Of a DNA stretch of 64,000 nucleotides, positions 35,449-47,823 are shown one piece after another. Origin of the DNA: Cunninghamia lanceolata (taxonomy: Eukaryota > Streptophyta > Pinopsida > Cupressales > Cupressaceae); the NCBI GenBank assembly GCA_027924645.1, contig BSBN01000445.1, positions 1,798,001 to 1,862,000 of the forward strand, written 5' to 3'. The notes under the pieces are model-generated. The model saw only the letters and a program-made list of their open reading frames with translations, did no database searches and had not been told where the DNA came from. Positions within the stretch are counted from its first letter, which is position 1, and each line of letters starts with the position of its first letter. Made by a program: the position numbers and the translations under genes.

Positions 35449-36347
35449 TGTAGACACCCAAATTTGTCCCAACTTTGTCCATGTCCTACAACACCTTGTT
35501 AAAACATTATCCTAAACATCATAAGCCATTTTGTCCTAAATCCCACTCTTAATCCCATTTATCCATTAAGCCAATTAATTAAATAAATTTTATTTATTTA
35601 ATTAATTTCACATGCATAATCCCATTTATCTTATCCTCATCCCAATTAATTAAATAAATTTTATTTATTTAATTAATTTCCACATCACATCTTATTCATC
35701 TACCCAATTAATTAGATAAATTTTATTTATTTAATTAATATCCAACTCATATCACAACTAATTTAAATATTTTATTTGAATTAAGCCCTCACCTTTCACC
35801 ACATTCCAACACTTGTCCAGTCAATCATGTGTTACAACTTTTATCTTTCACATGCATAACTAATGAGACCTAATTTTAGTATTTATCTACACAAGCACAC
35901 CTAAGCCTTATCCTCCTTTGCCACATGTCAATTGACTACAATTTCTTGATGTGTAAGGAAACCTAATTTAATCATATCCATCCATTTCATCTAAAGCCCT
36001 AATTGATCCTAGCCATCCATTGGAACCAAGCCAATCCTATAAAGCAAGTCTCTTTTGAGCCATTTGGGACATTAGAGAAGACATTAGAGAAGAGGAGAAT
36101 TTAGGATTCTTCTTCATGCAACCTCACTCTGCTAAATTTTTATCTCAAGCCATTATCCATCATCTTCAATCCATCTAGCTTGCATCCTTATCAACATTAT
36201 GCTGCGGAATCGAGCAACCAACACAACAAAGCGATCAATCAATCAAGCTCATCTTGCATCTTTGAGGTATTGAATTATTTGGGTTTAGGTTATGCATTTC
36301 AATTGTTTGATCATTTCCATTTATAAATCCAAATTTTTCGATATACA
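35449..36347 (+). repeat. RE-B 3' LTR
   Basis: Matches 26772-27738 throughout, with three instead of four AT palindromes (near 35574, 35644, 35706). Confidence 0.92.
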
Positions 36348-36352
36348 GGTTC

Positions 36353-37145
36353 AGACGATCCTATTTCTTATGGTGTTTCGGGGATGCGTGACTCATTTAA
36401 CGGTGACAATGGTGTGTAACCTTCCGATATGTCCTTAGCATCTAAGAAAGTGTGTGGGTCTACATTTCTTAGATCTAACGTGGTGGTTTCAAACATTGGG
36501 CCTTTAATTCTATGTGGTTCCTCTCCTATACAAGGGAAAAGTTTGGAAGCCTCTAGGATGTCGATCATGAGTACCTCTAAGGGGGGATCAAAGTGGTCCA
36601 TCCTGCTCAATCAATTCCATGATCTTGATAGTCTTATCCTTGGGGACCATTTCCCTATGTTTCGGTAATGGCTTTTCTTCAAGTGTTTTTATTTCTATAG
36701 CATTTGTGCTCTTTATTATGTTTAAAGGTTATGGATCCCCCTTGGTGACATATATTTTCCCTAAATGCAAGAATTGAGCCTCTTGAAATAATCTGGAGGG
36801 TACAACTTTCATCCTATGTATCCATGGCCTTCCAAAGATCAAATTATATCCTGTGTCTTTGTCAATGACATAGAATGTGGTGGAAATGGTCTTAGGTCCC
36901 AAGGTTACTAGGAGGATAATCTTGCCAATGGTGGTGGTCTTCAGATTATCATACCTGCTTAGAGTATCTTGTGAAGCAGTGATGTTAGTGTGCCCATAGC
37001 CCATCCTCTCGAATAGGGAGATAGGAACTATGTTAATTGCTGCTCCGTCATCAATTAAGGTCCATTTGATACATGTATCGTAGATCCACACTTGTAGGTA
37101 TAATGCAGGGTTTCCTTGTTTTGTTAATTCTGCCTTAGAAGGCAT
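36353..37145 (-). pseudogene. Gyp-3 aspartic protease and following segment
   Basis: Protease core: WTLIDDGAAINIVP (active-site D-S/T-G now D-D-G) and YNLIFGRPWIHRMKVVPS, the flap-proximal end typical of gypsy proteases. The frame continues with a degenerate segment to the RE-B insertion point and resumes in the same frame at 26771. Confidence 0.75.
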
Positions 37146-37169
37146 CTATTGTAAGTTGAAGAAGAACCC

Positions 37170-39375
37170 TCAGTCTTCAAGTCCTGAGTTTGGTGGGTTG
37201 ATGGCATAGTCTGCATGCTTTAGATTGTACTCTTGACACAGATCTTGATTTCCTTGAATGGAAGTGGAAGTGGGAGACTCTTGGATAAGTTCAATAGCTT
37301 CTAGATGGTCGACAACTTGAGGGTAGAGTGGAAAGTGGCTCAGACTCACGGTAGAAGATTCTTCAACATGCTTGATTGGTAATGGATTACATGATGGGGT
37401 TCGGACAATGGACATGTTTGGAGGCTCTTCGATAGGCTCTTGATGGATAGGATATTGACGTATAGGCTCTTCATTAGGTTCTTCAATAGGTGTTTTGATA
37501 GGCTCTGCAATAGGTGTTTTGATAGGCTCTTTGTTAGGCTCATCGATAGGTGTTTTATGATACGGACATGGTTGATTCCTTGCTAATAACCATTGGATCA
37601 CATCCTTCATGAGCATATGGGTAGATGGACAATACAACAGATGGAAAATAATGCTAGATGGTGGGGGTGATGGCCTTGGAGGGAGTGTGTGCAAGGTGAT
37701 TTTCTCATTGCGGGTGGTGATATTGCAATCAAGGTTAGTATTGGAATCCGATTGTGTGTTAGACGTTAGCACATTGATTTGCAGGATATGTGATTAACAG
37801 TGTTCTCGAATGGCATGCACATTTAGTTATCATCATTGTTCCCATTGTTGTGATTTTGCCAGTTGTTATTGTTGTTGTTATGAGGGTTCTACCTGTCATG
37901 GCTAAGGATTGGATCCTTGAATGCCACGTGTGATTCATTAAAGGGATGATCCTTTGTACCCACATGGTTTTGGTCTAGCAAGACTTGGATGACATTTTTC
38001 AAGTGAATACAATCATTAGTTGTATGGCCTTTGCCTCTATGGTACTCACAGAAATTGGTATCCTTCCACCAATGAGGTTTGACAACAGGTTCATAGTCAC
38101 TTGTGGTGGGAAGGGTGATCTCTTTGTTTGCTAATAACTTTCTCAAAGCGGATTCATATGACTCCCCTAGTGGTGTAAATTTTTGTTTGGGAGGATAGTT
38201 GTACCATTATCTTGGTTCATTTGATGAAGGTTTGCTCGGTGTTGCATTGTTTGAAGTTCCTTTGAGGTTGAAAATTGGTTGTTTAGGAGCTGTTACCTTA
38301 GCATCAACCACTCCATCATTGACGATGTTCTTGTTTTTGGTCTAGAATTTTGACTTATCTATGGTATAGTTGGAGTTAGGAGTATCTTTGAACAATTTTA
38401 TTTGTCCCTTCGCGATCATAGCTTTTTCAATGAATAACCCCATCTCAATGACTTTCAAAAATGTGGTAGGGCATTGGATTTGAATTTGGTAGCTAAGATC
38501 GAGGTTGAGATTATGGACAAACATTTCAAGCATTTGTTTTTCTAGTATATGATGAGGATATTTTCTAGTGATTTGTCACCACCTTTGTAAGAAAGTAGTG
38601 AAGGATTCACCACTCTTTTGGTTTGTGTTGTAAAGGTCAAGCATGGATACCTCATGTTCTATATTATATAAGAAATGTGTTACAAATTTGTTCACTAACT
38701 CATCAAAGTACGGATACCTAGGGGAAGTCGAGAGAACCACTCCATGGCTTGCCCTCCTAAAGATCTAGGGAAGAGTATCATGAGGAAAGTTTCATTATGA
38801 GCCACCTCTAGACATGTGGTACTAAATTCTCTGATGTGGTCTCTACGATCACCCTTTCCTCTATACTTGTCAAATTTCAGAACTTCAAATCTAATGGGAA
38901 AGGGGATCATTTTCAATCTCTTGTTGAAGGGATATGGTGAGATATCCTCCAATGAATAGTGTTTAGTGGGCATCCCTATTTGGAGGTCTACTAATTGTTG
39001 TTGTAGAGTTTTAACTTGTTTTGTCAACATGTCTAGAGGTGTGGTTGAGTCTATGGTTTTCTTGCCTTTGTCTGTATCAAGGGTTCTTTCCTCCTGTGTG
39101 GTCTCTTCATGAGTTCTTTCCTCTTCAGTTTCTTTTAGCCCTATGACATCAAAGTCTTTGGGGAGCTTAACTCCTTAGCTTGCTAGGTTGAGAAAGAACT
39201 TGGTAGAGTCTTGGTGGAGTACTTTGTCCATTATGCATTTAAATTTTCTATCTTGGAGGGCTTCTTGTAAGTCCTCGTGAGATATTTCCTCATCATTGTT
39301 GTGAGGGGACACAATTCTGTTGGATGTTCCAACCATTTCAAGTTGTTTTTGCTTCTGGGATCTAGTTAGTACCAT
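37170..39375 (-). pseudogene. Gyp-3 gag
   Basis: The start is taken at ATG 39375 (MVLTRSQKQKQLEMVG). The middle has a gypsy Gag capsid-like block: FDKYRGKGDRRDHIREF, then AMEWFSRLP (about 38700-38890). A CxxH knuckle CEYHRGKGHTTNDC lies near 38030-38075, followed by an Asn-rich stretch and, at 37650-37560, LYCPSTHMLMKDVIQWLLAR, closely similar to RE-B. The C-terminal part repeats E-P-I-(K/E/R)-x-P-I units. Nonsense codons include TAA at 39175 and a TAG at about 37886, both readable as Q codons. Confidence 0.7.
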
Positions 39376-39889
39376 GTAACGTGATTTGGAATGGGGTGGG
39401 GTGAAATTGGAAGTTTTGGTAAGATGCACTTGGAAGTTGTAGTGAAGGGGATACTTGCAGTGAGAAGGTTTGAACTAGGGTTTTCTTTGATCAATGGTGT
39501 CAAACAAGGTGGTCAATACAAAATGGTAGTCACAAATAAGGATGGTATGTAATCTGATTATTTGATAGAGACTAGTTTTGCACCAAACACACTAGTGAAG
39601 TTCTAAGGGAGAAGGATGATAGATCCTAATAGTAAAGACTTACTAGGGATGTTTGAGATTGATATGATCTAAAATTACCTTGTTGTAACCTTGTTTTGAT
39701 ACTTTGACTTGGTTTTGGGAAGTTTTGCAAAGTTTTTGGACAAGGTGAGTGTTGGAAAAGTGGGTATGTCGTGGAAATGAACGAGATAAGTGTCTTGCAC
39801 GGTTAATCTGATCTAGGAAACTGAAACAAGACTGAAATAGGTGCCTGAAAAGGTAATTATTTTTCTCAGAAAATGTATGGAATAGCTCA

Positions 39890-40120
39890 CTGTGATAGAT
39901 GCGGAGGAATAGAGTGCAAATGCGTAGCTACATGATGTGAATGAGCAGGTCTGGTAAAAAGTAGAAGTGCTAGAATAGAGGATAAAAGTGTAGTAATAGG
40001 GTGCAAATGTACAGTACTGGTGAAAAATAAATGTGCAACAAGATTGAGTATATGCGCAACAAAGAGCAAATGTGCTGCAAAAAGGAATAAATGTGTAGCA
40101 AAATGAAACAAATGCGCAGC
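39890..40120. repeat. Degenerate ~21-bp repeat array, copy 2
   Basis: AAATGTGCAACAAGATTGAGT-like units about every 18-24 bp upstream of the Gyp-3 gag. Confidence 0.65.
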
Positions 40121-40599
40121 TCTAGTATTTTTGCCTGGTTTTGACTAATTTTTGACTTGGGAAAGCATGTTTTTCAACATTTTTGGTTTTCTTTGCTTAA
40201 ATGTTGGTCTGTTTGATTTTTTTCTCAATTATAGAAAGAAAGACACATCACACACAGAATATTTTCATGATTGTTTAATTTTTTTGTATTTTTTATTTTT
40301 GACTTACAGTGCATGCACAATCCTAAGGTTGGCCAGGACAGTATTCAATGAATTCCAACTTGGTTTTTACACTAGCCACTTGCATAAGGGTAGACAGCTA
40401 ATAGCTTGGTAGCACCAGCTCCCCTCCATGGCACTCACTTCTCATGCATACCAAGCTATAGTTCCTCTAAAGAGTTGAACTTTTCTATCTCTAAATCGAA
40501 TGAGTGTAAGACGTTGGATGGCTCTAGAGAATGTTTTCCTCTTGTGTCATCGAATAGAGGATTTTGGCTTCTAAAAATAATGGATATGTAGTAAGGGCA

Positions 40600-40870
40600 A
40601 CCATTTGAGTGGTTATACTTGTGGTAGCACTACTCTCCTTTGTGGAGTCTCCCAGCCTATAAGGGTTGCGCCTTGCAAGGTTTTGGGGGAGGTTAGCTAT
40701 CAGTATAACAAATCCGCACTCGTTACTTGAAGCTTTCACCTCAAACATAGTTTATTTATAGTGGATCGAAGGAGCTTGGCGTTAGCTCATTACCACTTAA
40801 GGTCATCCCACTTGGAAGGAAGGAATTCCAAGGGCAGGCCTCTCTAAAGGAAACACATGTGAAATGATGA
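40600..40870 (-). repeat. Conserved leader block in Gyp-3
   Basis: The minus strand reads TTTAGAGAGGCCTGCC, GGATGACCTTAAGTGG, GATCCACTATAAATAAAC in the order seen in the RE-B leader at 28785-29050. Confidence 0.6.
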
Positions 40871-41279
40871 TTCTGGCATTTTGGTCACCCAATTAAGGGG
40901 AGAGTATAGTCCTATCACCATTCCAAATTCACAAAAAACATTGGTTCTTTCCTCCTAGTTAAAAAGGAAAAAACTAAATGAGTTACTCTATTTGGGCACA
41001 CAAGATTTGTTAACTTTGAAAGTAATTGTTTGATATTAAAACCTCTTAGTTGGGACTATGTTCAAGTTGTGATGCAACAAGTTCAAGTTACTTCCCTCCT
41101 ATTTAGATCTAGATGACATTTGCATGAACAAGCTCAATTACTTCCATTACTAATTAGATCTAAATTAGATTTAACAATGCAACTATATGACTAACCAACT
41201 CTTAACCTACAAGGTAGATGTGAGAAAATTCTTGTAAATGGGGTTAGCATCAGAAATCTCCCTAGAAACAGCTCAAAAA

Positions 41280-41620
41280 CCCTAGCAGAATGGATGCACT
41301 GAAACAAATGCGTAGAAACAGAGAGTAAATGCACCGAAATAGTGAATAGATGTGCATATCTAATAAATGCACAGTTACAGAGAGTACATGCGCTAAAAGA
41401 AAAAATAGATGTGCAGATCTGATATATGCATAGTTACAGAGAGTAAATGTGTTGAAACAGAGAATGTATGCGCAGGTCTTTTGAATGCGCTGAAACAGAG
41501 AGTAAATGCGTTGAAATAGGGAGTAAATGCGTAGCTTGAATAGATGCACCGAAACAAAGAGTAAATGCATTGCATAATGTATTGGATGTGTAGGAACATC
41601 TTGTGTACAGATTCTAACAC
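41280..41620. repeat. Degenerate ~21-bp repeat array, copy 3
   Basis: About fifteen units resembling AAATGCGTTGAAACAGAGAGT. It lies between the Gyp-3 leader and the end of ORF-X copy X2, so the element boundary is near here. Confidence 0.7.
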
Positions 41621-41648
41621 AAAAACTCAATTCACCTTGCATCATCAA

Positions 41649-42388
41649 TTATTCCTCTTCATTAGTGGATGAGTCATCTTCTATATGCGCATTAATAATC
41701 CCCCTAATGGGTTCATATGCTTGTACTATTCTTTCTATCTCTCCTCCATCATGTACTTTAGCCTTTTTCATTGCATGTGCTTGTGATTGGAATTGAGCTT
41801 GTAGAGCTGTCCACTTGTTCTTCCGGTTATTCAATGCTTCATTGTATTTTTCTACTTTAGCCTTCATCCTCATAGCTTTGTCAATTATATCCTTAGAGAA
41901 ATGGCTGAGTGGATCATCTGATGTAGGATTAAAATTACCTTGAAAAGCCTTGGTGGAAAAGTCCACATCTTAATTTTCCACCTTCCCTTCAACCTTATCC
42001 TCAAGGGCCTCTAAGATGTCTACTTCCTCAGATAAGAGTTCATGTAATTTGACACTGATATCCCTGACTTTGACATTACATTTCTTCAGGATATCTACCT
42101 TAAACTTAGTGTCTTCATACCATATATCTAATAACTATGAGGTCTAACTAGTTAGGATATTATTAGATATTAGGACATTCACATCTATTTGCTTTATCTC
42201 AGAAAGAGCAGCCAAATGTTTATCTACTTTCATTGACCTTTGTGCAATCTCTTTCTGCTTCTTATCAACCTTGCTCTCCAAAGTGCTGTGCAAGTCCCAA
42301 TTGGAAAGTGAGTTCTTTACTACCTATTCTCCTTCGATTATGAACTGGATAAACCACTTGTCCATCACCTATGATTTATGCTTCATGG
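41649..42388 (-). pseudogene. ORF-X copy X2, C-terminal part
   Basis: Continues, in the same frame, the coding sequence interrupted by RE-C at 42389/49070. It is rich in Lys, Glu, Asp and Leu with coiled-coil-like spacing (DKAMRMKAKVEKYNEALN), and ends with an acidic tail DDSSTNEEE and TAA at 41649-41651, which looks like the natural end. TAGs at 42369-42371, 42135-42137 and 42144-42146 and a TAA near 41970 are all readable as former Q codons. Function unknown. Confidence 0.65.
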
Positions 42389-42393
42389 CATCT
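42389..42393. repeat. RE-C target-site duplication, left
   Basis: CATCT, exactly repeated at 49066-49070. Confidence 0.9.
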
Positions 42394-43634
42394 TGTAATG
42401 TCAGAAAATGTCCCCTTGGGGGCTTTTCCCTCATAAGGTTTATCTCCCAGGTCTTTAGTATATATTTAGGACATCTTAGTTCATATTTTTGCATCCTGAT
42501 GGAATGAGACCTAGGTTCCATGGCAAATTGGACCTAGGTGGACCCCTTGAGCTATACCCTACCCAAAATAGGGGGGAGGACTTGGGCGCCCGTGCCCTAG
42601 TCCTGTCCTATTTTGGGGTAGCCCTAATTTTTGGGTGTCGATTTATGACCGTTATTTGGTCCTTTTGCCGACACGATAAGTTTTAATTTTAAAAATCTTG
42701 GTGGGAGTGCTTGTAGTTGCATATATAAGCATGCTTAGGCATTCATTTAGGAACTAGATGGAAATTGTGATGTTCAAGTGTTCTCAAGGTGATTCAAGGT
42801 TTTCATTATGTTGTAAGAGCATACTTGTGTGTTTTGTGTGTTGATATTTGTAGATTTCAGTATCAATTTCCTCATGGCATGAAGAGCATCTTCCTCCCAT
42901 GAGAGCTTCACTACAAGGTGACATAATATCATGTTTTCAGCATTGATTCCTTTGGTTTTTGCCTCTACCTCACAAGGGAAAGCACTCTTTATCTGACAAT
43001 GGTGTTTAGAGACTTAAGTGTCCTCCGAGGCTTGACTAAGGCAAGCCTCTAAACACCACAACCCCCAAACCAAGTCTTATGATTATAGGTTATAGGTGTT
43101 GTATTTGGGAAAAGTGGAGTTGTAGGAAGGATTAGCAGGCATTAAGGATTCAGGATCTGAAGAAAAGAACATATGAGCACTTCTAGGACTTGGGTGCTCA
43201 CTCTAGTCTCCTCCGCATCTGAGTTTTAGGAAATAGAAGTTACAAGGCTAATTAGTGTTGGAAGGAGGTTTGGATCCTATGAAGAAACTAGCACCTTGGA
43301 CTTGGGTACCCACTCCAATGTCCCTGATTGTTCCGCTTCGGAACCTTAAAAATAGGTATTTAGTAATTTGGTATTTTACTCTTGTCTGCAAGAGCTTTTT
43401 CCGTCATTCATCAATTTGTTGTCGTATTTGCATAATTAGGGTTTTAATGGTTAATTGGGCATAAGCGAAGAAAAATTAATAATTAAATTCCCTAATCCAA
43501 GTTTTCCTACATCTACATGTGACCTAGGGTATGATAGTGCTCGCCACTCCCTAGATCCTTGAATGTATAATGGAGAGGAGGATTTAAACATCTAAAAATC
43601 TAGAACATTAACAAATCCAATTTTCCCTTAAACA
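42394..43634 (+). repeat. RE-C 5' LTR
   Basis: Starts TGTAATGTCAGAAAATG and ends CCCTTAAACA; pairs along its full length with 47824-49065. Confidence 0.92.
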
Positions 43635-43637
43635 TTT

Positions 43638-43655
43638 TGGTGAACCCATGTTTTT
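43638..43655 (+). other. RE-C primer-binding-site candidate
   Basis: TGGTGAACCCATGTTTTT starts three bases after the LTR with the required TGG; the tRNA is not assigned. Confidence 0.45.
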
Positions 43656-44937
43656 GGACTTAAATTGCAACTTTGTAAGTGTGTGTCTTTAGATTTGGAT
43701 TGATTTCATACATTCATATAGTCATTCATTTGATTGCATTGAGAAAAATTCAAAAAAATTACATTGTTTGGCTTACTAAATTGCATCAATTCTTTCTAAA
43801 TTTTCCTAATTCATGATTTTTGCATTAGATCTGATATAAACTACAAAAAAATCCAAAAAATTAGAAATTTGCATTGCATTTTCATTAATAATTTGCTAGG
43901 TTTTTGTAGAAATTTTGACAATTTTCATATAACCTAGTAATTCCAAAATCTAGGGTTTGTAGGCAAAATCTTTTTTTTAGATTTTTATACTAATTTTAGA
44001 GGCTCATTCAAATTAACATTTGGCTGTAGTCTTCCATTTTAGTGTGAATTTGCATTTAGATTTAAATATTTGCATTTTTGCATAGAAAATTTTAAGAAAA
44101 ACTAGCAATTTTGATGCATTTTCATTAAATTTCCATTGACATTTTTCATATTAAACCTTGAAAATCATTTTCAGATCTGAGAGTAATTAATTTTCATCAT
44201 AAATCAGACTTCAAAACATTTGCATAGTATTTTTTCACAAGATCTCAAACCTAGGGCTTCAAAAACAACGATTTTCACTAAAATTGGCCTTATCGACTTT
44301 ATAAACTTGCACCATAAGTGTATTGTGAAAGGTATTTTGGAATTAATTTTCTGTTATCAAGGTAATAATTTTCTACCCCTCATAAAAATCTTCACAACAC
44401 CCTTTTATTGGGCTCTTGTAGTGAAAATTTTGTAAAAAACTACACATTTTGGTTATTTTCACCCTAGGGTTTGACCTAGTTTGCACTCCAAGCATGTTGT
44501 CATCAATTTTATGGATTGAGGTGACTGATATTATTGATATTATTTTATGTACCTCCTAAAATTCATTACAACACCTTTTTTGCTAGGTCTTGGAATTGAA
44601 AAACTGTAAAAAATAGTCTATTTTTGCTATAGTTTCACTAGGGTTTTACCTTAAGTGGCACTAAAAGTGTGTTGTGTTGGGTATTTTTGAATCAAGTGGC
44701 TTTTATTACTGATATTATTTTTTGTCCATCATCATTTTCCTCACAACACCCTTTGTTATTCCCTTTTGCATTGAATTTTGGTGAAAAAGTGCCTATTTTG
44801 ACATATTTTCACTATATTTTGACTTGGCATTATCTTGGATTTGCATCAAGAGTGTGTTGAGATTGATTATATTGTTGTTTTAGATAGATATCAGACATAT
44901 AAATTTCTTCCCTCAATCAAAATCATTACAAGATCCT
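43656..44937 (+). other. RE-C non-coding leader
   Basis: An AT-rich leader with no coding sequence. It contains loosely repeated passages such as CACAACACCCTTTT and TTTTCACTA...GGGTTT around 44390, 44560 and 44750. Confidence 0.45.
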
Positions 44938-45048
44938 TTGTTTCATTCATTGGCATTGAAAACATATCAAAAAATTAAGCATTCTGGGCTATTTTTGCTC
45001 TTGTATTTTGCACCAATTTATCTAATTTGGCATTGGTTTGAGCATAAA

Positions 45049-45513
45049 AGCATGGCCTCTAATCACAATAGAAACAATAGGTTCCCTCCTAGACCTTACA
45101 TGAAAAGAAAGGCTCCTAAACCTGAAATTGTTTTCACACCTCATGATAGAACAATTGGTGATTCTAAAGGACCTCTTTACATCATTGTGAAAATAATGGG
45201 AAACCCCGTGAATGGAACTCTTATTGACCCTAATTGCATGACTAATTTTTCCACCTAAGAGTTCCCCTTTTCACATCAACTAATGAAAGGTTCTTATGAT
45301 CTCTCAAGCATGATGATTAAGACACATAAAGGAACCTTTATCAAGCCTTTGGGTAAGATATCATTATTAGTAACATTATCTAGAAAAAATGTTGAACAAT
45401 GGTTTGATGTTGTCCCTATTTTTGACCTCTTTCACATTAAATTTGGACATCCTAAAATAAATGCAAGCTATCCCTTCAACAATACACCATTGTCTAAAAT
45501 TCCCTTTGGATGA
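45049..45513 (+). pseudogene. RE-C aspartic-protease-like segment
   Basis: The frame starts with MASNHNRNNRFPPRP and includes PLYIIVKIMG then VNGTLIDPNCMTNF, where D-P-N-C replaces the D-S/T-G active site of retroelement proteases; after a TAA at 45256-45258 it goes on in frame to HIKFGHPKINASYP, matching the (I/L)LGRPW(L/I) end motif. The frame then shifts into the next feature. Catalytic activity is unlikely. Confidence 0.65.
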
Positions 45514-46087
45514 CCGTATAATCACCGTCCCTCGCAACAAGTATAAACCTTTGGTTCAGAAAACACATTACAAGTTGAATTACTTTTGGGATAAAAATGA
45601 AATGACTGGTCCTTCTATACATGAAATGACAAAAGACAAACAACCCGCATGTGAAGAGAACTTTAGACTGAAAGGACAAGGTCCCTATACTGAGGTTCCT
45701 CCCCCAAAATCCTTAGAGGGATTGGGAGGTTATTTTCAACAACAAAGTGTTCCACCGCGACAAATGAGGTTTGATCCTGGTGCTTCATCTTCTCATTTGC
45801 AAAAACCTATGAAAGAGGTTAGCCCTATCTTACAAGAGATAAGTGGTAAAAGAAGACGAAATAGAAAAGCAAGAGAAATAAGAAAAAGAAGACAACCTTA
45901 TGCTATAAACCTTGCCTCTCAACAAGAAAACATTGGTCCCAACATTCAACCAAACAATAATGATCCTAATGATGAACAACATGATAAACAAGATATGAAT
46001 TTGGCTATGGTACCATATGTCCCACTATCCTCCAACATTAGGGAGTGGGAAGATGATGATGATGATTTGCTTATAGACAACTTCTAG
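45461..46087 (+). pseudogene. RE-C protease tail plus basic and acidic C-terminus
   Basis: A shifted frame begins with AIPSTIHHCLKFP, the usual sequence after the protease GRPW motif, then an unfamiliar region with a very basic stretch (KRRRNRKAREIRKRRQP), an Asn/Asp/Gln-rich part and an acidic end EDDDDDLLIDNF before TAG. No RT follows. Either a decayed pol start or a specialised ORF of a non-autonomous element. Confidence 0.55.
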
Positions 46088-47809
46088 CCCAGCAGGGGCC
46101 CTATAGGTAAGTATCTCTAACCCTTTATCTCTCTCGTGATGTGCTTCCCCCGTGATGTGTTATATGTTGTTTAGGCCTCCTGGAATGACCTTAGATTCTT
46201 CTGTAAGGTTCAAGATATCAGGAGACTGCCTCTATTGTGATCTTCCTCTATTTGTATCATCATTCTTCTATATTGCTTCTCTCTGATTTCATTGTTGAGT
46301 GTTGTGTCTTACGGACATAGCATCATAGTTGGTGACCTGGGGGCACCCTCCTACATGACTGTCCCTAAGACACTTGTTTCTCCTCTCTTATTTATTGTTT
46401 CCCTTCGTCTAGTGTTTCCATCTAGTGGGCGGATGACGACAAACATTTATATTGATGTGGACCTAGTGTCCCTTTCAAGAGAAGTCAACAAATGGACTTA
46501 GTTCCTAATATGATGATGGGGTTGTATATCTTATCTGATGCTTGGCTAGTGGAAGCACTTGTGCTTTCCGCGTAGTGAATTTAATGATGTTTCTATCGCA
46601 TTTACAAACCTTAACAATACTGCTGCTCCATGCACCTTTGTTTGCCTTTGAATCTGGCCTTGGTGATACTCGATTCAGAGAGCTTCATGATATAGCCCTA
46701 TGGTTATCCTCAAACTCTGAATTCATTGTATAACCTTGGCTCTTTGTGTGGTTAATCATATGCATTGACGTTGTTGTTTATCATGATTTTGTAGACAGTA
46801 ACATGTTTCTTGTAGGGATGTGTTTGTGGGAACATTTGGCGATCGTAAAGTACATGTCACCTCCAGGTGGCATGGGCTTTCTGAAAGTCGATGTTCCCTT
46901 GTGTGTTTTCTTCCTACCTTAACATGCTTGATATCAATAATTGATATCAACCACCTTAAGGTGGGGGCATATATAAGGTAAACTGTCTATTGTAGATGTT
47001 AGCTATGTGCTTGTCCTCAGGTGTAGTCTAAAGACTTTCTCGATGAGTCCATCTTGCATCCTGAGTTTGTTTGCAATTAATCAATCAGTCATGTAAGCCC
47101 TCTATGGAGGTAGGATATCATGTATATCCTTTTTATCCTATACCCTTTGTGGAGGCAGGGATGGTGTATTTCTCAGAGTAGATTGCATCATCCTGTCATT
47201 TTAAAAAGACCTTCGCAGAGGCGGGGAGCGGTTCTATGACTAACTCAACACTTAAGCGGGTCTTCGACAATTGTCGTGGTAAAGCCCAATCATTGGTGTG
47301 TGCTTGTAATTTGCCTAAGATGGTGTTGGACCTAGAAATAGGTACACTCCATTTCTTATCTGCCATGTTTTGTCCGTGTCTTCAAGTGTGTGTGTTTGTT
47401 TCCCCATATGCAGTCTAAAGACTTCCTCCATGAGTGCATCCTACATTTTAGGAGGTTTTGCATGTCTTGCATGTGTTTTGCCCCATATATATATAGTCTA
47501 AAGACTTTCTTGATGAGTGCATCCTATATTATGGGAGGTTTGTTTACTTTCCAGTACTTGCATTTGCATTTTATATATATGAGAAATAGAAAAGAAAAGA
47601 TATCATTTCTGTCTTCCATGCATTAATGTGTCTTCTATGCATTGATTGTCTTTTCCATGTTCTACGTGACTGTAATTGTCTTCTCCATGTTTTGTCCGCC
47701 TGTTACTGTCTTCTATGTGATTGGCGTGTCTTCTCTGTGCTTGATGTGTTTGTTGTGTTTGTGACCTTACTTTAATGCATGTATTGGCCTCACGTTTATA
47801 CATACATTA
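46088..47809 (+). other. RE-C 3' non-coding region
   Basis: No coding sequence. Three copies of AGTCTAAAGACTTTCTYGATGAG-like sequence occur (about 47025, 47412, 47495), a 23-bp palindrome made of two TTGATATCAA units at 46928-46950, and a run of CTTCTMYGTG-type short repeats at 47610-47760. Confidence 0.5.
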
Positions 47810-47823
47810 AAGTGGGGGCTAAA
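47810..47823 (+). other. RE-C polypurine tract
   Basis: AAAGTGGGGGCTAA directly before the 3' LTR. Confidence 0.6.

Larger units (their letters stand above)
26772..36347 (+). mobile_element. RE-B: gag-only LTR retrotransposon nested in Gyp-3
   Basis: A complete LTR element of 9576 bp with exact target duplication GGTTC (26767-26771 and 36348-36352), LTRs of 967 and 899 bp starting TGTAGACACC and ending ATATACA, a primer-binding site, a polypurine tract and one long Pro/Ser/Thr-rich gag-like frame. No protease, RT, RNase H or integrase motif anywhere. The aligned LTRs differ at about 17 positions plus one repeat-unit indel, nearly all transitions, so about 2%: relatively young. Removing it restores an uninterrupted Gyp-3 frame. 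Confidence 0.92.
22980..41640 (-). mobile_element. Gyp-3: decayed gypsy element hosting RE-B
   Basis: On the minus strand: a 5' leader (about 40.9-40.6 kb), gag (39375-37170), aspartic protease (37145-36729), a junction split by RE-B at 36348/26771, then only the end of integrase (26160-25977) and a long 3' non-coding region to about 23.1 kb. RT, RNase H and most of integrase are absent, so it was internally deleted before or apart from the RE-B insertion. No LTR pair could be matched, so the outer limits are approximate. Confidence 0.6.

Noticed and set aside
41280..41620. CRISPR array
   Set aside because: Units are short, degenerate and without unique spacers of fixed length; the DNA is plant nuclear.
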